Of a stretch of DNA of 60,654 nucleotides, positions 44,711 to 54,210 are shown one piece after another; position 1 is the first letter of the stretch; the number at the start of each line of letters is the position of its first letter. Source of the stretch: Ruminococcus sp. (GTDB taxonomy: Bacteria; Bacillota; Clostridia; Oscillospirales; Ruminococcaceae); NCBI GenBank assembly GCA_017934425.1, contig JAGBJO010000016.1, positions 1-60,654 of the forward strand, written 5' to 3'. Both the position numbers and the translations under genes were made by a program. The notes under the pieces were generated by a model. It searched no databases. It saw only the letters and a program-made list of their open reading frames with translations, and was not told where the DNA came from.

Positions 44711-45528
44711 ACGCCGCACCTTTCGATGATATACTCGATGAGTTCAGCCACAGCGCCCTCGTCGCAGGAACGTGTCAGCACCAGATCAGCGGCAGCTTTC
44801 ACGTCCTCCTCAGCGTTTGCCGGACAAGCGCCCAGGTCAGCCTCCCTTATCATTTCGATGTCGTTATCAAAGTCGCCCACTGAGACAAAGGTGAAGTCCT
44901 CAAAGCCGGGCAGTCGGCGGTATTCAGCCAGTGCCGAGCCTTTTGTAACACCCTCAGGAAGCATTTCAAGGAAAATATCCGAGGAGCGCACGAAGCTTAC
45001 TCCGGAGAAATTCTCCTGCCCCACCATTACCTCCATGACCGGAACATCTTCCGGCGACATTGCAAAGAGTACTTTCAGCCAGCCGCCTTCCGGGATATCC
45101 TCAAGCGGTGAGAAAAATGGTACTATCTTGCACAAGTCGGTATGGAGCTGTTCGTAGTCATTGTTGCGGAATATATATGTGCCGTCAGTCCGGAGAACTT
45201 CTCCTCCAGCTTCGGGCATAGCCGCCATTATCCGGGAAGATACCTCTCTTGCGGACGCAGGCAGGGGTTTTGTAAAAAGAGTTTTTCCGGCAGTATAATC
45301 ATGTATAGCCGCACCGTTATACATGATGACCGGTTCATTTATGCCGATAATAGGACAATATTGCTCAAAGGACTGTATCGTGCGCCCAGTCGCCACAGAG
45401 AAATGTCCCCCCAGGCTTTTGAAGCGCTCTATCGCTGCCCGGTCGGTATCGGTTATCTGCTTTTTCGAGTTCAGCAGAGTGCCGTCCATGTCGCTGAGCA
45501 GGATAACTTTTGTTATATCTTCAAACAT
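44707..45528 (-). CDS. HAD-family Cof-type phosphatase
   Basis: A 273-residue HAD hydrolase. Motif I is LSDMDGTLLNSKKQ (Asp nucleophile), motif II lies in ATGRTIQSF, and motif IV is VSVGDFDNDIEMI. The C2-type cap identifies the Cof/YidA sugar-phosphatase subfamily. The physiological substrate is unknown. AGGAGG 4 nt before the ATG. It lies 8 nt after the pseudouridine synthase gene and overlaps the mini-protein gene by 4 nt. Confidence 0.92.
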   Translation of the reverse strand: MFEDITKVILLSDMDGTLLNSKKQITDTDRAAIERFKSLGGHFSVATGRTIQSFEQYCPIIGINEPVIMYNGAAIHDYTAGKTLFTKPLPASAREVSSRIMAAMPEAGGEVLRTDGTYIFRNNDYEQLHTDLCKIVPFFSPLEDIPEGGWLKVLFAMSPEDVPVMEVMVGQENFSGVSFVRSSDIFLEMLPEGVTKGSALAEYRRLPGFEDFTFVSVGDFDNDIEMIREADLGACPANAEEDVKAAADLVLTRSCDEGAVAELIEYIIERCGV

Positions 45529-45536
45529 ATTGCCTC

Positions 45537-46454
45537 CTACATCTTTTCAAGCTTCGCCAGGACTGATGTGAAGTAGTCCGGCAGCGGACTTGTGAACTCC
45601 ATGTACTCCCCTGTGGTCGGGTGGATAAAGCCGATCTTACGGGCGTGGAGACACTGTCCTTCCACCCAGCGGCTCGCCTTGCCGTAGACCGCATCGCCCA
45701 GTACCGGGTGACCGATGTAGGAAAGGTGTACCCTTATCTGGTGGGTGCGTCCTGTCTCCAGACGCAGACGCAGGTGAGCGTAGCCGCCGTACTGCTTTAT
45801 AAGTGTGTAGTGAGTCACCGCATTACGGGAATTCTCGGTTGTAACACACATCTTCTTCCTGTCAGTCTTGTGCCGTCCAATGGGAGCATCTATCGTCCCC
45901 TCAGGCTCTTTGAAAGCGCCCGCTGCAACGGTTTCGTACTCACGGGTAAAGCTGTGTGCCTTGATCTGCTCCGCAAGATGCAGATGCGCCCGGTCATTCT
46001 TTGCAACGATAAGCAGACCGCTTGTGTCCTTGTCGATACGGTGGACTATGCCCGGACGAATGACACCATTTATGCCGGAGAGACTGTCGCCGCAGTGGTG
46101 GAGAAGTGCGTTCACAAGCGTACCGTTCCAGTTTCCGTGCGCCGGGTGGACGACCATGCCCTTAGGCTTGTTCACAACCAAAAGGTCTGCGTCCTCATAG
46201 ACGATATCCAGCGGGATATCTTCCGGGAGAGCGTCCATAGGCTGAGGTTCGGGAACGCTAACTTCAATAGTCTCGCCGCCCTTCAGCTTCAGGTTTGCTT
46301 TAGCGACGTTTTTTCCGCCGCAGGTGATCCTGCCCTCGCTTATAAGCCCCTGAACGGCGCTTCGTGTAAGCTGAGCAATATTGTCCGAAATATACTTGTC
46401 GATCCGTTCACCTGCTGCTTCCGGTTCGCAGGAAAGTGTGATTGTCTCAGGCAT
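45537..46454 (-). CDS. RluA/RluD-family 23S rRNA or tRNA pseudouridine synthase
   Basis: A 305-residue enzyme converting uridine to pseudouridine in RNA. An S4 RNA-binding domain (about 5-65; GERIDKYISDNIAQLTRSAV) precedes the catalytic domain with IVHRIDKDTSGLLIVAK, which holds the catalytic Asp. RluD-type by architecture. The ATG at 46454 follows GAAGGAGAAGG and overlaps the lspA stop by 8 nt, so the two are translationally coupled; the longer frame to 46496 is within lspA. lspA-rluD order is common in Firmicutes. Confidence 0.93.
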   Translation of the reverse strand: MPETITLSCEPEAAGERIDKYISDNIAQLTRSAVQGLISEGRITCGGKNVAKANLKLKGGETIEVSVPEPQPMDALPEDIPLDIVYEDADLLVVNKPKGMVVHPAHGNWNGTLVNALLHHCGDSLSGINGVIRPGIVHRIDKDTSGLLIVAKNDRAHLHLAEQIKAHSFTREYETVAAGAFKEPEGTIDAPIGRHKTDRKKMCVTTENSRNAVTHYTLIKQYGGYAHLRLRLETGRTHQIRVHLSYIGHPVLGDAVYGKASRWVEGQCLHARKIGFIHPTTGEYMEFTSPLPDYFTSVLAKLEKM

Positions 46455-46944
46455 TTTCCTTCTCCTTCCGGGAGGACTTTTCCTTCTTCGGCTCAATGAA
46501 TATCATATATATCAGCACTGCCGCAAAAGCGCAGGTGACGCATATATCCGCCACATTGAATATGGCAAATTTCACGAACCGGAACTCGAACATATCCACA
46601 ACATAGCCGTAGCGGATACGGTCGATAAGGTTGCCGATACCGCCAGCCACGAACAGCATGATACAGACGCTCATGAACTTCGAGCGCTTGATACTCAGGA
46701 ACATAGCCACTATCCCGGCAACTATAACAAGGGAAGTGAATCCTACCAGAAACCACCTCTGCCCGGACATACTGCCGAATATCGCACCTGTATTTTCAAG
46801 GTAGGTCAGGTCAACAAGCTCGGTGCTGCCGATATGGATAAAGTCAATAGACCCGACGGGTTTTAGCTGGGTCACAGCCCAGTACTTAACAAGCTGATCT
46901 GCACCGATAAGGAGCAGCGTCAGCACAACAAGTAGTATCGACAC
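46447..46944 (-). CDS. lspA: Signal peptidase II (lipoprotein signal peptidase)
   Basis: A 165-residue inner-membrane aspartyl protease with four hydrophobic segments. It cleaves signal peptides of diacylated prolipoproteins such as those at 14818 and 39032. Conserved catalytic blocks: YLENTGAIFGSM, GGIGNLIDRIRYGYVVDMFE with the first Asp, and FNVADICVT with the second. The start is GTG at 46944 after AAAGGAAG. The C-terminus is Lys/Glu-rich and slightly long. Lies 62 bp after ileS. Confidence 0.95.
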   Translation of the reverse strand: MSILLVVLTLLLIGADQLVKYWAVTQLKPVGSIDFIHIGSTELVDLTYLENTGAIFGSMSGQRWFLVGFTSLVIVAGIVAMFLSIKRSKFMSVCIMLFVAGGIGNLIDRIRYGYVVDMFEFRFVKFAIFNVADICVTCAFAAVLIYMIFIEPKKEKSSRKEKENA

Positions 46945-47006
46945 CAGATCTTCCTTTCAATAATACTGCCTGCCGCCGATTTCAGCAGCAGGCAATATAG
47001 TACAAA

Positions 47007-49778
47007 TTAGCCTTCGATAACGTCTGCACAGCGCTTGCAGAGAGTGGGGTGAGCGTGGTTTGAGCCCACGTACTTGGAGAAGCACCAGCATCTCTCGCAC
47101 TTCTCGCCCTCAGCACGCTTTACCTCGAATACAGTCTCGCCCTCGCCCTTTTCGACGCTTACCTCGGATACGATGAGAATCTCGCTCAGGTGGTCGCAGA
47201 GTGAAGCGTATCTGTCGTAGTCAGCCTCGCTGCTCTTGATAACGATAGCAGCTTCCAGTGACTTACCGATGGTCTTAGCGTTACGAGCCTCCTCAAGAGC
47301 CTTGTTGCCGGCTTCACGGGCAGAGTAGATGAAGTTCCACTTGTCGATGAATTCAGCGGAGAACTCGATGCCGCTCTTTTCGGGCATCTGGTTGAGGAAT
47401 ACGCTCTCGCTGTCGTCAGCTGCACAGTGAGGCATTGACTTCCAGATCTCCTCAGCTGTGAATGAGATGATAGGAGCAGCAAGTCTTGCCAGAGCGCTGA
47501 GAATACGGTACATAGCGGTCTGAGCAGCACGTCTCAGCTCGCCGTCCTCCTTCTCGCAGTAGAGTCTGTCCTTGATGATGTCAAGGTAGAAGTTGGACAT
47601 ATCAACAACGCAGAAGTTGTGGATAGCATGGAAAGCAATGTGGAAATCGTACTTGTCGTAGCCGCCCTTAACTTCGTCAATAAGCTTGTCCAGGCGCATC
47701 AGTGCCCACTTATCAAGCTCAGTGAGTTTGTCGTCGGAAACCATGTCCTTGTCAGGGTCAAAGCCTGCGCCATTGCCCAGGTTGCCCAGGATATATCTTG
47801 CAGTATTTCTGATTTTCTTATAAGCGTCAGAAAGCTGAGTCAGGATAGGCTTGGAGATCCTGATATCGCTGTGGTAGTCAGAAGAAGCTACCCACAGACG
47901 CAGGATATCAGCGCCGTACTGGTCAGTGATCTCGCTGGGAGCAATACCGTTGCCCAGTGACTTGTGCATTGCCTTTCCTTCGCCGTCAACTACCCAGCCG
48001 TGGGTGCAGACAGCCTTGTAGGGAGCAGTTCCCTTATATACAACAGATGTAAGGAGTGAGGACTGGAACCAGCCACGATACTGGTCAGCGCCCTCAAGGT
48101 AGAGGTCAGCAGGCCATGTCAGGCTGTCGAACTCGTCCATAACTGCGGTATGTGATACACCGCTGTCGAACCAAACGTCCATGATGTCGTATTCCTTGGT
48201 GAACTTATTGCAGCCGCACTCGCACTTCACGCTTGCGGGGATAAACTCCTCAGTCTCTTTAGTCCACCATGCGTCACTTCCTTCCTTGCGGAACAGGTCA
48301 GCGATAGCGGAGATAGTCTCGTCGGTATAGATAGGCTTTCCGCAGTCCTTGCAGTAGATAACAGGGATCGGAACGCCCCAGGTTCTCTGACGGGAGATGC
48401 ACCAGTCACTTCTGTCACGAACCATGCCCTTGATCCTGTCCTCGCCCCACTCAGGGATCCACTGAACGCTTTCGATAGCCTTGACAGCCTCGTCCTTGAA
48501 GCCGTTTACGGAGCAGAACCACTGCTCTGTAGCACGGTAGATAATGGGGCTGTTACATCTCCAGCAGTGGGGGTACTGGTGGACGATATTCTGAGTAGCC
48601 AGCATAGCGCCGCACTCAACCAGCTTAGCTGCGATAGCCTTGTTAGCCTCAGCGGTATCCATACCCTCGAACTCGCCAGCCTCAGCGGTCTGTCTGCCCT
48701 TGGAGTCAACGCATACGATGATGCCGATATCGTCGTAGTTCTTGCATACCTCAAAGTCCTCGACACCGTAACCAGGAGCGGTGTGAACGCAGCCTGTACC
48801 GCTTTCCAGAGTAACGTGGTCGCCAACGATGATCGGTGAGGGACGGTCATACAGGGGGTGCTTTGTCTTCATTCCCTCCAGCTCAGCGCCGGTGAACAGA
48901 CCCTCTGTTGTATACTCAGTGATGCCGGCAGTTTCCATAGTGGTCTTTACCAGTTCCTGAGCCATTACATAGTACTCATCACCAACGTGTACCAGAGTGT
49001 AGTCATACTCAGGTCCGAGGCAGATAGCCAGGTTGCCGGGGATAGTCCATGTGGTAGTAGTCCAGATAACGAAGTAGATCTTTGAAAGGTCAAGACCCAT
49101 ACCTGAGAATACGCCCTTATCGTCAGTTACATTAAACTTGACGTAGATAGACTGGCAAGGATCGTTTGAGTACTCGATCTCAGCCTCAGCCAGGGCTGTA
49201 TTACAGTCAGGGCACCAGTAAACAGGCTTCAGACCCTTGTACATATAGCCCTTCTTAGCCATTGCGCCGAAAACCTCTACCTGTCTTGCCTCGTACTCAG
49301 GACGGAGTGTGAGGTAGGGGTAATCGTAATCGCCCAGAGAGCCAAGTCTCTTGAACTGCTTCATCTGGTTGTTGACGTGAGTCATTGCGAAGTCATGGCA
49401 GTGCTTTCTCAGCTGTGCAGGGGGAATAGCTCCGTCCTTAACTCCGATAGCCTTCATAGCTTTAAGCTCGATAGGCAGACCGTGAGTATCCCAGCCGGGA
49501 ACGTATGGTGCGCAGAAGCCGGACATATTCTTGTACTTGATGATAAAGTCCTTGAGTACTTTATTTAGTGCAGTACCGATATGGATCTCACCGTTTGCAT
49601 AGGGAGGGCCGTCGTGGAGAATGAAGGAGGGCTTGCCCTTGTTCTTCTCGATCATCTTGTAGTAGAGTCTTGAATCCTCCCAGTTCTGGAGGGTATCAGG
49701 CTCTCTCTTGGGCAGATTTCCTCTCATGGGGAAGTCTGTAGCCGGTAAATTTAAGGTTGAATTGTAATCCTGTGCCAT
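47007..49778 (-). CDS. ileS: Isoleucyl-tRNA synthetase
   Basis: A 923-residue class I synthetase. The HIGH motif is in PPYANGEIHIGTALNK, the signature KMSKS is KAMHKSLGN, and the editing domain lies between. The C-terminal zinc-binding domain (CERCW and CKRCADV) is intact. Full length for the Bacillus-type enzyme. No T-box lies in front: only 28 bp separate it from divIVA, so it depends on the upstream operon promoter. Confidence 0.97.
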   Translation of the reverse strand: MAQDYNSTLNLPATDFPMRGNLPKREPDTLQNWEDSRLYYKMIEKNKGKPSFILHDGPPYANGEIHIGTALNKVLKDFIIKYKNMSGFCAPYVPGWDTHGLPIELKAMKAIGVKDGAIPPAQLRKHCHDFAMTHVNNQMKQFKRLGSLGDYDYPYLTLRPEYEARQVEVFGAMAKKGYMYKGLKPVYWCPDCNTALAEAEIEYSNDPCQSIYVKFNVTDDKGVFSGMGLDLSKIYFVIWTTTTWTIPGNLAICLGPEYDYTLVHVGDEYYVMAQELVKTTMETAGITEYTTEGLFTGAELEGMKTKHPLYDRPSPIIVGDHVTLESGTGCVHTAPGYGVEDFEVCKNYDDIGIIVCVDSKGRQTAEAGEFEGMDTAEANKAIAAKLVECGAMLATQNIVHQYPHCWRCNSPIIYRATEQWFCSVNGFKDEAVKAIESVQWIPEWGEDRIKGMVRDRSDWCISRQRTWGVPIPVIYCKDCGKPIYTDETISAIADLFRKEGSDAWWTKETEEFIPASVKCECGCNKFTKEYDIMDVWFDSGVSHTAVMDEFDSLTWPADLYLEGADQYRGWFQSSLLTSVVYKGTAPYKAVCTHGWVVDGEGKAMHKSLGNGIAPSEITDQYGADILRLWVASSDYHSDIRISKPILTQLSDAYKKIRNTARYILGNLGNGAGFDPDKDMVSDDKLTELDKWALMRLDKLIDEVKGGYDKYDFHIAFHAIHNFCVVDMSNFYLDIIKDRLYCEKEDGELRRAAQTAMYRILSALARLAAPIISFTAEEIWKSMPHCAADDSESVFLNQMPEKSGIEFSAEFIDKWNFIYSAREAGNKALEEARNAKTIGKSLEAAIVIKSSEADYDRYASLCDHLSEILIVSEVSVEKGEGETVFEVKRAEGEKCERCWCFSKYVGSNHAHPTLCKRCADVIEG

Positions 49779-49806
49779 GGCTTGAATGAATCTTCCTTTC
49801 TATTTA

Positions 49807-50382
49807 TCAATCCTTGGGAGCGTCCTCAGCTGCTTCCTCAGCGGCAGCAACAGCAGCGGCGATCTCCTCAGCGGTCTCAGGGATACTCTCGCTCTCGCCG
49901 TCGAAATTCTCAGGCATAGATGAGATGAGTTCCAGGTGGCTCTTATACATCTCGAACAGGCTCTTTTTGAAGTCAGCTACCTGACGCTGAGCCTCGATGA
50001 GGTTTTCCTTTTCTCTTGCGATCTCGGCTCTGTTTCTCTCCATAGCCTCAGCGTGCTGGCGGACAGCCTCGTCCTCCAGTGCAGCAGCCTTAGCCTCAGC
50101 CTCAGCGATAATGGACTGAGCCTTCTCGTTAGCGTCAGAAATGACCTGGTGACCCTGCTTCTGAGCGCCCAGGAGAGCGTCCTTGAGAGCGTCCTCGTCC
50201 TTCATGTATTCTCTTACCTTGTCAGCGAGTATCTGTATCTTATTGTTAGCTTCCTGACGCTCTCTCTCCATTTCGTCAAGTTCAGCTTCCAGCTGAGCGA
50301 GAAATTCGTCGATCTCCTCCTGCTTGTAGCCGAAGGCAGCCTTTTCAAATCTCTTGTTTCTTACGTCTTTTGAAGTAATCAT
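49807..50382 (-). CDS. divIVA: Cell-division/polarity protein DivIVA
   Basis: A 191-residue coiled-coil protein that binds curved membrane at septum and poles. The lipid-binding N-terminus ITSKDVRNKRFEKAAFGYKQ followed by EEIDEFLAQL is characteristic. Long Glu/Ala/Arg coiled coil from about 30 to 150, acidic Ala/Glu tail. The ATG at 50382 lies after GAGGTG; a GTG at 50391 overlaps that site. Part of the conserved ylmE-sepF-ylmH-divIVA-ileS order. Confidence 0.93.
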   Translation of the reverse strand: MITSKDVRNKRFEKAAFGYKQEEIDEFLAQLEAELDEMERERQEANNKIQILADKVREYMKDEDALKDALLGAQKQGHQVISDANEKAQSIIAEAEAKAAALEDEAVRQHAEAMERNRAEIAREKENLIEAQRQVADFKKSLFEMYKSHLELISSMPENFDGESESIPETAEEIAAAVAAAEEAAEDAPKD

Positions 50383-50393
50383 TATATTCACCT

Positions 50394-51158
50394 CTAAATA
50401 TATTTTCGCAGAATAATATGCACCCGGTCTTTTCTGGTAAGACCGCCGATGTCTGACAGGATAAATCTTCCGCAGCCTCTTACTGAGATAATATCGCCCT
50501 GCTGCACCTCTTTTGAGACAGCACTGACGGTAAAGTGGTTGATATCCACCTTATCGCTGCGGATAAGTCCGGCTGCTTTTTCACGGCTTATATTCGCAGC
50601 GGCGGCAACGATACAGTCGAGCCGGAGCGAAGCCACAGAAGCCGGGATATCCTTATACTCCTGAGTGACCTCCATATCAAAGGGCAGGTCGTCAGAGACT
50701 TTCACGCCCACTCTGCCTATTTTGGAAACAGTGGACATGATGGTCCTTGCTGCAATTTCAGTAACAAGCGCCTGAGCCCTGCCGTTTGATACTACGATGT
50801 CACCGATAGTCTCACGTTTGAGCCTGAGAGCCATGAATGAACCGAGGAAATCCCTGTGAGTGAGCTTGTCCTCGTCCCTGTAGGAGAAGGTCAGGCACTT
50901 TATAGGAACGTCCTCGTTCACATAGTCCTCGCAGTAGTCGGGGTAAATAGCAAGCATCTTTCGTCTGGCATCAGGGAAACCGCCGTGAAAGGAGCTTAGC
51001 AGGTCGCCGGCATTGCGGCTGCACCAATTCTGAGCAATGGCACACTGTCTCTCGTCCAGGAAGGAGGAGAAGGCATATGTGCCGCTTCTACGCACCTGCT
51101 GTGCCATATCCGAAAGTCTTGCCACAAAGAGTTTATCCTCAGAAGAAAGCGGATCCAT
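50394..51158 (-). CDS. ylmH: YlmH-family S4-domain RNA-binding protein
   Basis: A 254-residue protein with a C-terminal S4 RNA-binding domain (about 180-245; LRLDCIVAAAANISREKAAG, then VDINHF). YlmH homologues act in ribosome-associated quality control and sit in the division cluster. The N-terminal part has the family helix-rich domain (FLDERQCAIAQNW). Its ATG overlaps the sepF stop by one base (TGATG), so translation is coupled. Confidence 0.92.
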   Translation of the reverse strand: MDPLSSEDKLFVARLSDMAQQVRRSGTYAFSSFLDERQCAIAQNWCSRNAGDLLSSFHGGFPDARRKMLAIYPDYCEDYVNEDVPIKCLTFSYRDEDKLTHRDFLGSFMALRLKRETIGDIVVSNGRAQALVTEIAARTIMSTVSKIGRVGVKVSDDLPFDMEVTQEYKDIPASVASLRLDCIVAAAANISREKAAGLIRSDKVDINHFTVSAVSKEVQQGDIISVRGCGRFILSDIGGLTRKDRVHIILRKYI

Positions 51159-51682
51159 CAGATGAATACGCCGTTATTCTCAAGTTCCCCCACCAGGTCT
51201 TCACCCACGAAACCAACGTTATAGGGAGTGATGATATAGGTAAGGTTAGCAACGGGCTTGAGGCTGCCGCCATTAGCGTAAGCAACGCCCACCAGGAAGT
51301 CGATGATCCTTCTCTTGTTCTCAGGAGAAGCTGTCTCAAGGTTGAGAACAACGGTCTTCTTGGCGATAAGGTGGTCAGCGATCTGCTTTGCGTCAGTGAA
51401 AGCAGTAGGCTTTACCAGTACTACCTGAAGCTGAGCGGTAGTCTGGATATTTACGACCTTATTTCTTCTGCCGCCATTAGGCATACTGTCTGCGCCCATA
51501 GGAGCTTCCTCACGGGCAGGAGCGGGAGCGGGCTGGGGAGCATACTGTGCAGCTCTCTCTGCTCTTTCCTCTCTTGTAGGTCTGGGTGTTTCTGTATTGC
51601 GAACGGGTGGTACATCGTTCATCATATCGTCCTCCTCATCTGCTGTGAAAAAGAAATCTTTGATCTTGTCGATAAATTCCAT
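51158..51682 (-). CDS. sepF: Cell-division protein SepF
   Basis: A 174-residue FtsZ-bundling protein. The amphipathic membrane-binding start MEFIDKIKDFF is followed by a Pro/Glu/Arg linker and the folded SepF domain (about 85-170; VVLVKPTAFTDAKQIADHL, then TVVLNLE and RRIIDFLVGVAYANGG). I use the ATG at 51682, 6 nt after GGAG. The frame is open to 51841 inside the upstream gene, but the known SepF N-terminus begins here. It lies between yggS and ylmH; no ylmG is present. Confidence 0.93.
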   Translation of the reverse strand: MEFIDKIKDFFFTADEEDDMMNDVPPVRNTETPRPTREERAERAAQYAPQPAPAPAREEAPMGADSMPNGGRRNKVVNIQTTAQLQVVLVKPTAFTDAKQIADHLIAKKTVVLNLETASPENKRRIIDFLVGVAYANGGSLKPVANLTYIITPYNVGFVGEDLVGELENNGVFI

Positions 51683-51755
51683 AACTTTCTCCGATCTCCG
51701 CATGATCGTTTCGCCGGCAGAGTTCATGCGGAATACATCTGCACGGCGGCATGGG

Positions 51756-52442
51756 TCAATGGCTGTAATCCCTTGCTCCGAAAAGCCCCGTACCGATACG
51801 GACGAGAGTTGAGCCATGGAGAGCAGCCTGGTAATAATCATTAGTCATACCCATAGACAATTCCTGCATAGCAATGCCGGGGATATTTCTCTGGGAGATG
51901 CTGTGGAAAAGTTCCTCCATACGTCCCAGGAAGATATCGCTGTCTGAGGGCGGCGGGATAGTCATAAGACCCTTCACCCTTACGTTCTCAAGCTGAGCGA
52001 TCTCAGTGAGAAGGGGGATAAGGTCATCGGGCGAAACACCGCTTTTGGAAGCTTCGCCGCCGATATTCACCTCGCAGAGTATATCCATAGCTGTGCCGTG
52101 GTTTTTAGCGAGGCGATTGATCTCCGAAGCAAGCTTTATGCTGTCAACGGATTGTATCATGCTTACATTATTAATAATGTATTTAACTTTGTTAGTCTGC
52201 AAATGACCGATGATATGTACCTTAGCGGACTTATCGTAGTCATCGCATTTGGAAAGGTACTCCTGGACTCTGTTTTCACCCAGGAGATCTACTCCGAGCC
52301 GGACGGCTTCATTTACCGCCTGAGCCGGGACAGTCTTGGTAACAGCCATAAGCTTCGGGCGGCTGCCAGTCTTTGCCTCAGCCTCGGAGAGCCTGTCTCT
52401 GATACGTTTGAGATTTTCGCCGATATAGCTGTAATCATTCAT
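51756..52442 (-). CDS. yggS: YggS/YlmE-family PLP-binding protein
   Basis: A 228-residue TIM-barrel protein of the pyridoxal-phosphate homeostasis family. PLP-binding Lys in LMAVTKTVPAQAVNEA, plus LGENRVQEYL, VHIIGHLQTNKVK, MDILCEVNIGGEASKSG and LSMGMTNDY are in order. It buffers PLP and affects amino-acid pools. The start at 52442 overlaps the stop of the HlyD-like gene by 8 nt; a GTG at 52460 is possible but lies too near its Shine-Dalgarno. Typically encoded upstream of sepF. Confidence 0.93.
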   Translation of the reverse strand: MNDYSYIGENLKRIRDRLSEAEAKTGSRPKLMAVTKTVPAQAVNEAVRLGVDLLGENRVQEYLSKCDDYDKSAKVHIIGHLQTNKVKYIINNVSMIQSVDSIKLASEINRLAKNHGTAMDILCEVNIGGEASKSGVSPDDLIPLLTEIAQLENVRVKGLMTIPPPSDSDIFLGRMEELFHSISQRNIPGIAMQELSMGMTNDYYQAALHGSTLVRIGTGLFGARDYSH

Positions 52443-53880
52443 CTGTGTCAACTTCAACACCCTCGATCATAATATCATCATAAAGCGCCAGATAATCCTG
52501 GTCACCATCGTGTATCCTGGAGATAACGTAGTCTGTACCCTCATAGATAACATCGATGCGCCTGAACACCACCTGCTCGCCCTTCTGGATATAAACGCCC
52601 TTGTAGTTGGAGGTCACAGTCTCGCCGGAAGTTTCTTCTGTTGCTTGTTCTGTGACTTCTTCTGTCTCAGCGGCGGTAGTATCCTCTCCAGAAGCGGCTG
52701 ATGTGTCCTCCTCAGAAGCGGATGTGGTATCCTCCTGGGCAGTAGTTTCCTCCTCAGCAAGAGAAGTCTCCTCCTCAGCGGCAGGTTCAGTGCTTTCATT
52801 TCCGGCTGTATAGCTTACGGTCGATCTGACCTTTGAGAAGCGTATCGCTTCACGGGGGACTTTCAGACCGTGTGCGCTGCCCTGGATCAGTTCACACTTT
52901 TCAGCCCTGTGCTGAACAAGGTCATAGTTGAACTGGTCACATTCCAGCACGATGATAGACTGACCAGGCGAACCCTCGTCACGGATATCGGTGATAACGG
53001 CGCCGAACATATCAGCGCCGGTCTCGAACCTTAGCTGTATGCTGTCGCCCACATTGAACTCCTTGCGGGAGTTATCAACGATACCGGCAAGATACCAGCC
53101 ATATCCGTCGATCATTTTTCCGACGATATTAGTATCATCGCTTTTGCGGTCGGCAACGCTGCTAAGTTCAGCCACAGAAATGGTCGCCAGTTTGTCCTTA
53201 TTCAGGATACCCTCATATCCGTCGCAGTAGCTTACGAAATAAGCGGAGCGGTCGGAAGTGATAGTCTGTATTGGCGCAGCCTTCTCTTTCCGGAGTTCGG
53301 AAAGCTGGGCATTGATATCAGTTATCTGCTGTTCAAAGCTGTCAACTTCGTTGGTGATGATCTGGTATGTACTCATTTTCACAAGCAGGTCTTCCATATC
53401 ATTCTGGAGTGATACGTAATCCTTCATATCACGGCTGTAGATAAGGTTGCGGTAACATTCCTCTATGCTTGCGGAAAGTGAAGAAGGCTGGGCAGATTCC
53501 TGAGTGCCCGGATTCTGTATCTTCATGAGTATATCAAGCTTATTCTGGAGCTTATCGATCTCACGGTTAACAGCGATCTGTTCCTCTGAGGGATATATCT
53601 CTGCGATCACAGTACCCTGACCGAGTTTGCCGCCGTCAGCCACGTTATAGCTGATAGCGCCCTGACCGTCAAAGGTAATGGGGTACTCCTCTCTGAAAAA
53701 GACACCTCTTATTTCAGTGGAAGCCACAGCATCGCAAAGAAGTGCGGTCTCTGTAAGCGAACGCTTGTTGCGGGTGTTGAAACCGCTGCTGATGAACACG
53801 ATCAGTAACAGGACAAGGAAAACATTCCTCAGGAGTTTCACAAAGAAACCGCCGTCGGCTCTGTTATTAGTCCATTGCAC
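52435..53880 (-). CDS. HlyD-like membrane-anchored adaptor protein
   Basis: A 481-residue protein. Hydrophobic anchor at about 15-33, then a lipoyl-like half (GAISYNVADGGKLGQGTVIAEIYPSE shown here in pieces: GGKLGQGTVIAEIYPS), a coiled-coil hairpin (about 100-215) and beta-barrel segments, as in HlyD-type periplasmic adaptors. Residues about 365-435 are an unusual Glu/Thr-rich insert. The start is GTG at 53880, 7 nt after AGGTG. No export pump is encoded nearby. Homologues sit in this division cluster in other Clostridia, suggesting a role with envelope or division; inference. Confidence 0.8.
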   Translation of the reverse strand: MQWTNNRADGGFFVKLLRNVFLVLLLIVFISSGFNTRNKRSLTETALLCDAVASTEIRGVFFREEYPITFDGQGAISYNVADGGKLGQGTVIAEIYPSEEQIAVNREIDKLQNKLDILMKIQNPGTQESAQPSSLSASIEECYRNLIYSRDMKDYVSLQNDMEDLLVKMSTYQIITNEVDSFEQQITDINAQLSELRKEKAAPIQTITSDRSAYFVSYCDGYEGILNKDKLATISVAELSSVADRKSDDTNIVGKMIDGYGWYLAGIVDNSRKEFNVGDSIQLRFETGADMFGAVITDIRDEGSPGQSIIVLECDQFNYDLVQHRAEKCELIQGSAHGLKVPREAIRFSKVRSTVSYTAGNESTEPAAEEETSLAEEETTAQEDTTSASEEDTSAASGEDTTAAETEEVTEQATEETSGETVTSNYKGVYIQKGEQVVFRRIDVIYEGTDYVISRIHDGDQDYLALYDDIMIEGVEVDTDE

Positions 53881-53891
53881 TAAGGATCACC

Positions 53892-54131
53892 TTACTCTGA
53901 TTTTTCTGAAGCGTCAAGTATCGAAACGGGTCTTGCGGGGATAATGGTTGAAATAGCGTGCTTATAAACAAGCTGCTGCTTTCCGTCGCAGTCGAAGATA
54001 GCGACGTAGCTGTCGAAACCTCTTACCATACCTTTGAACTGGAATCCATTGGTAAGGATAATGGTCACCAGGATCCTTTCCTTTCTGCACTGATTAAGGA
54101 AAACATCCTGTAAATTGATCGTTTTGTTCAT
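53892..54131 (-). CDS. hfq: RNA chaperone Hfq
   Basis: A 79-residue Sm-fold protein of normal Firmicute length. Sm1 region [20 protein letters not shown] and the Sm2 motif YKHAIST are conserved. Hfq forms a hexamer that binds U-rich RNA ends and can assist small-RNA pairing. The ATG at 54131 lies 7 nt after GGAG; the frame to 54137 is not needed. It follows miaA by 79 bp, the common miaA-hfq order. A TATAAT-like box lies in the gap, but its -35 is poor. Confidence 0.95.
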   Translation of the reverse strand: MNKTINLQDVFLNQCRKERILVTIILTNGFQFKGMVRGFDSYVAIFDCDGKQQLVYKHAISTIIPARPVSILDASEKSE

Positions 54132-54210
54132 ACACATTCTCCATTCCTTTATATTTTCATGCGTAAAAAGTTCCGCTTAAAAAAGCAGACAATTACACAT
54201 AATTATTATA

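Noticed and set aside
49779-49806. T-box upstream of ileS
   Set aside because: Only 28 bp separate ileS from divIVA; there is no room for a T-box.
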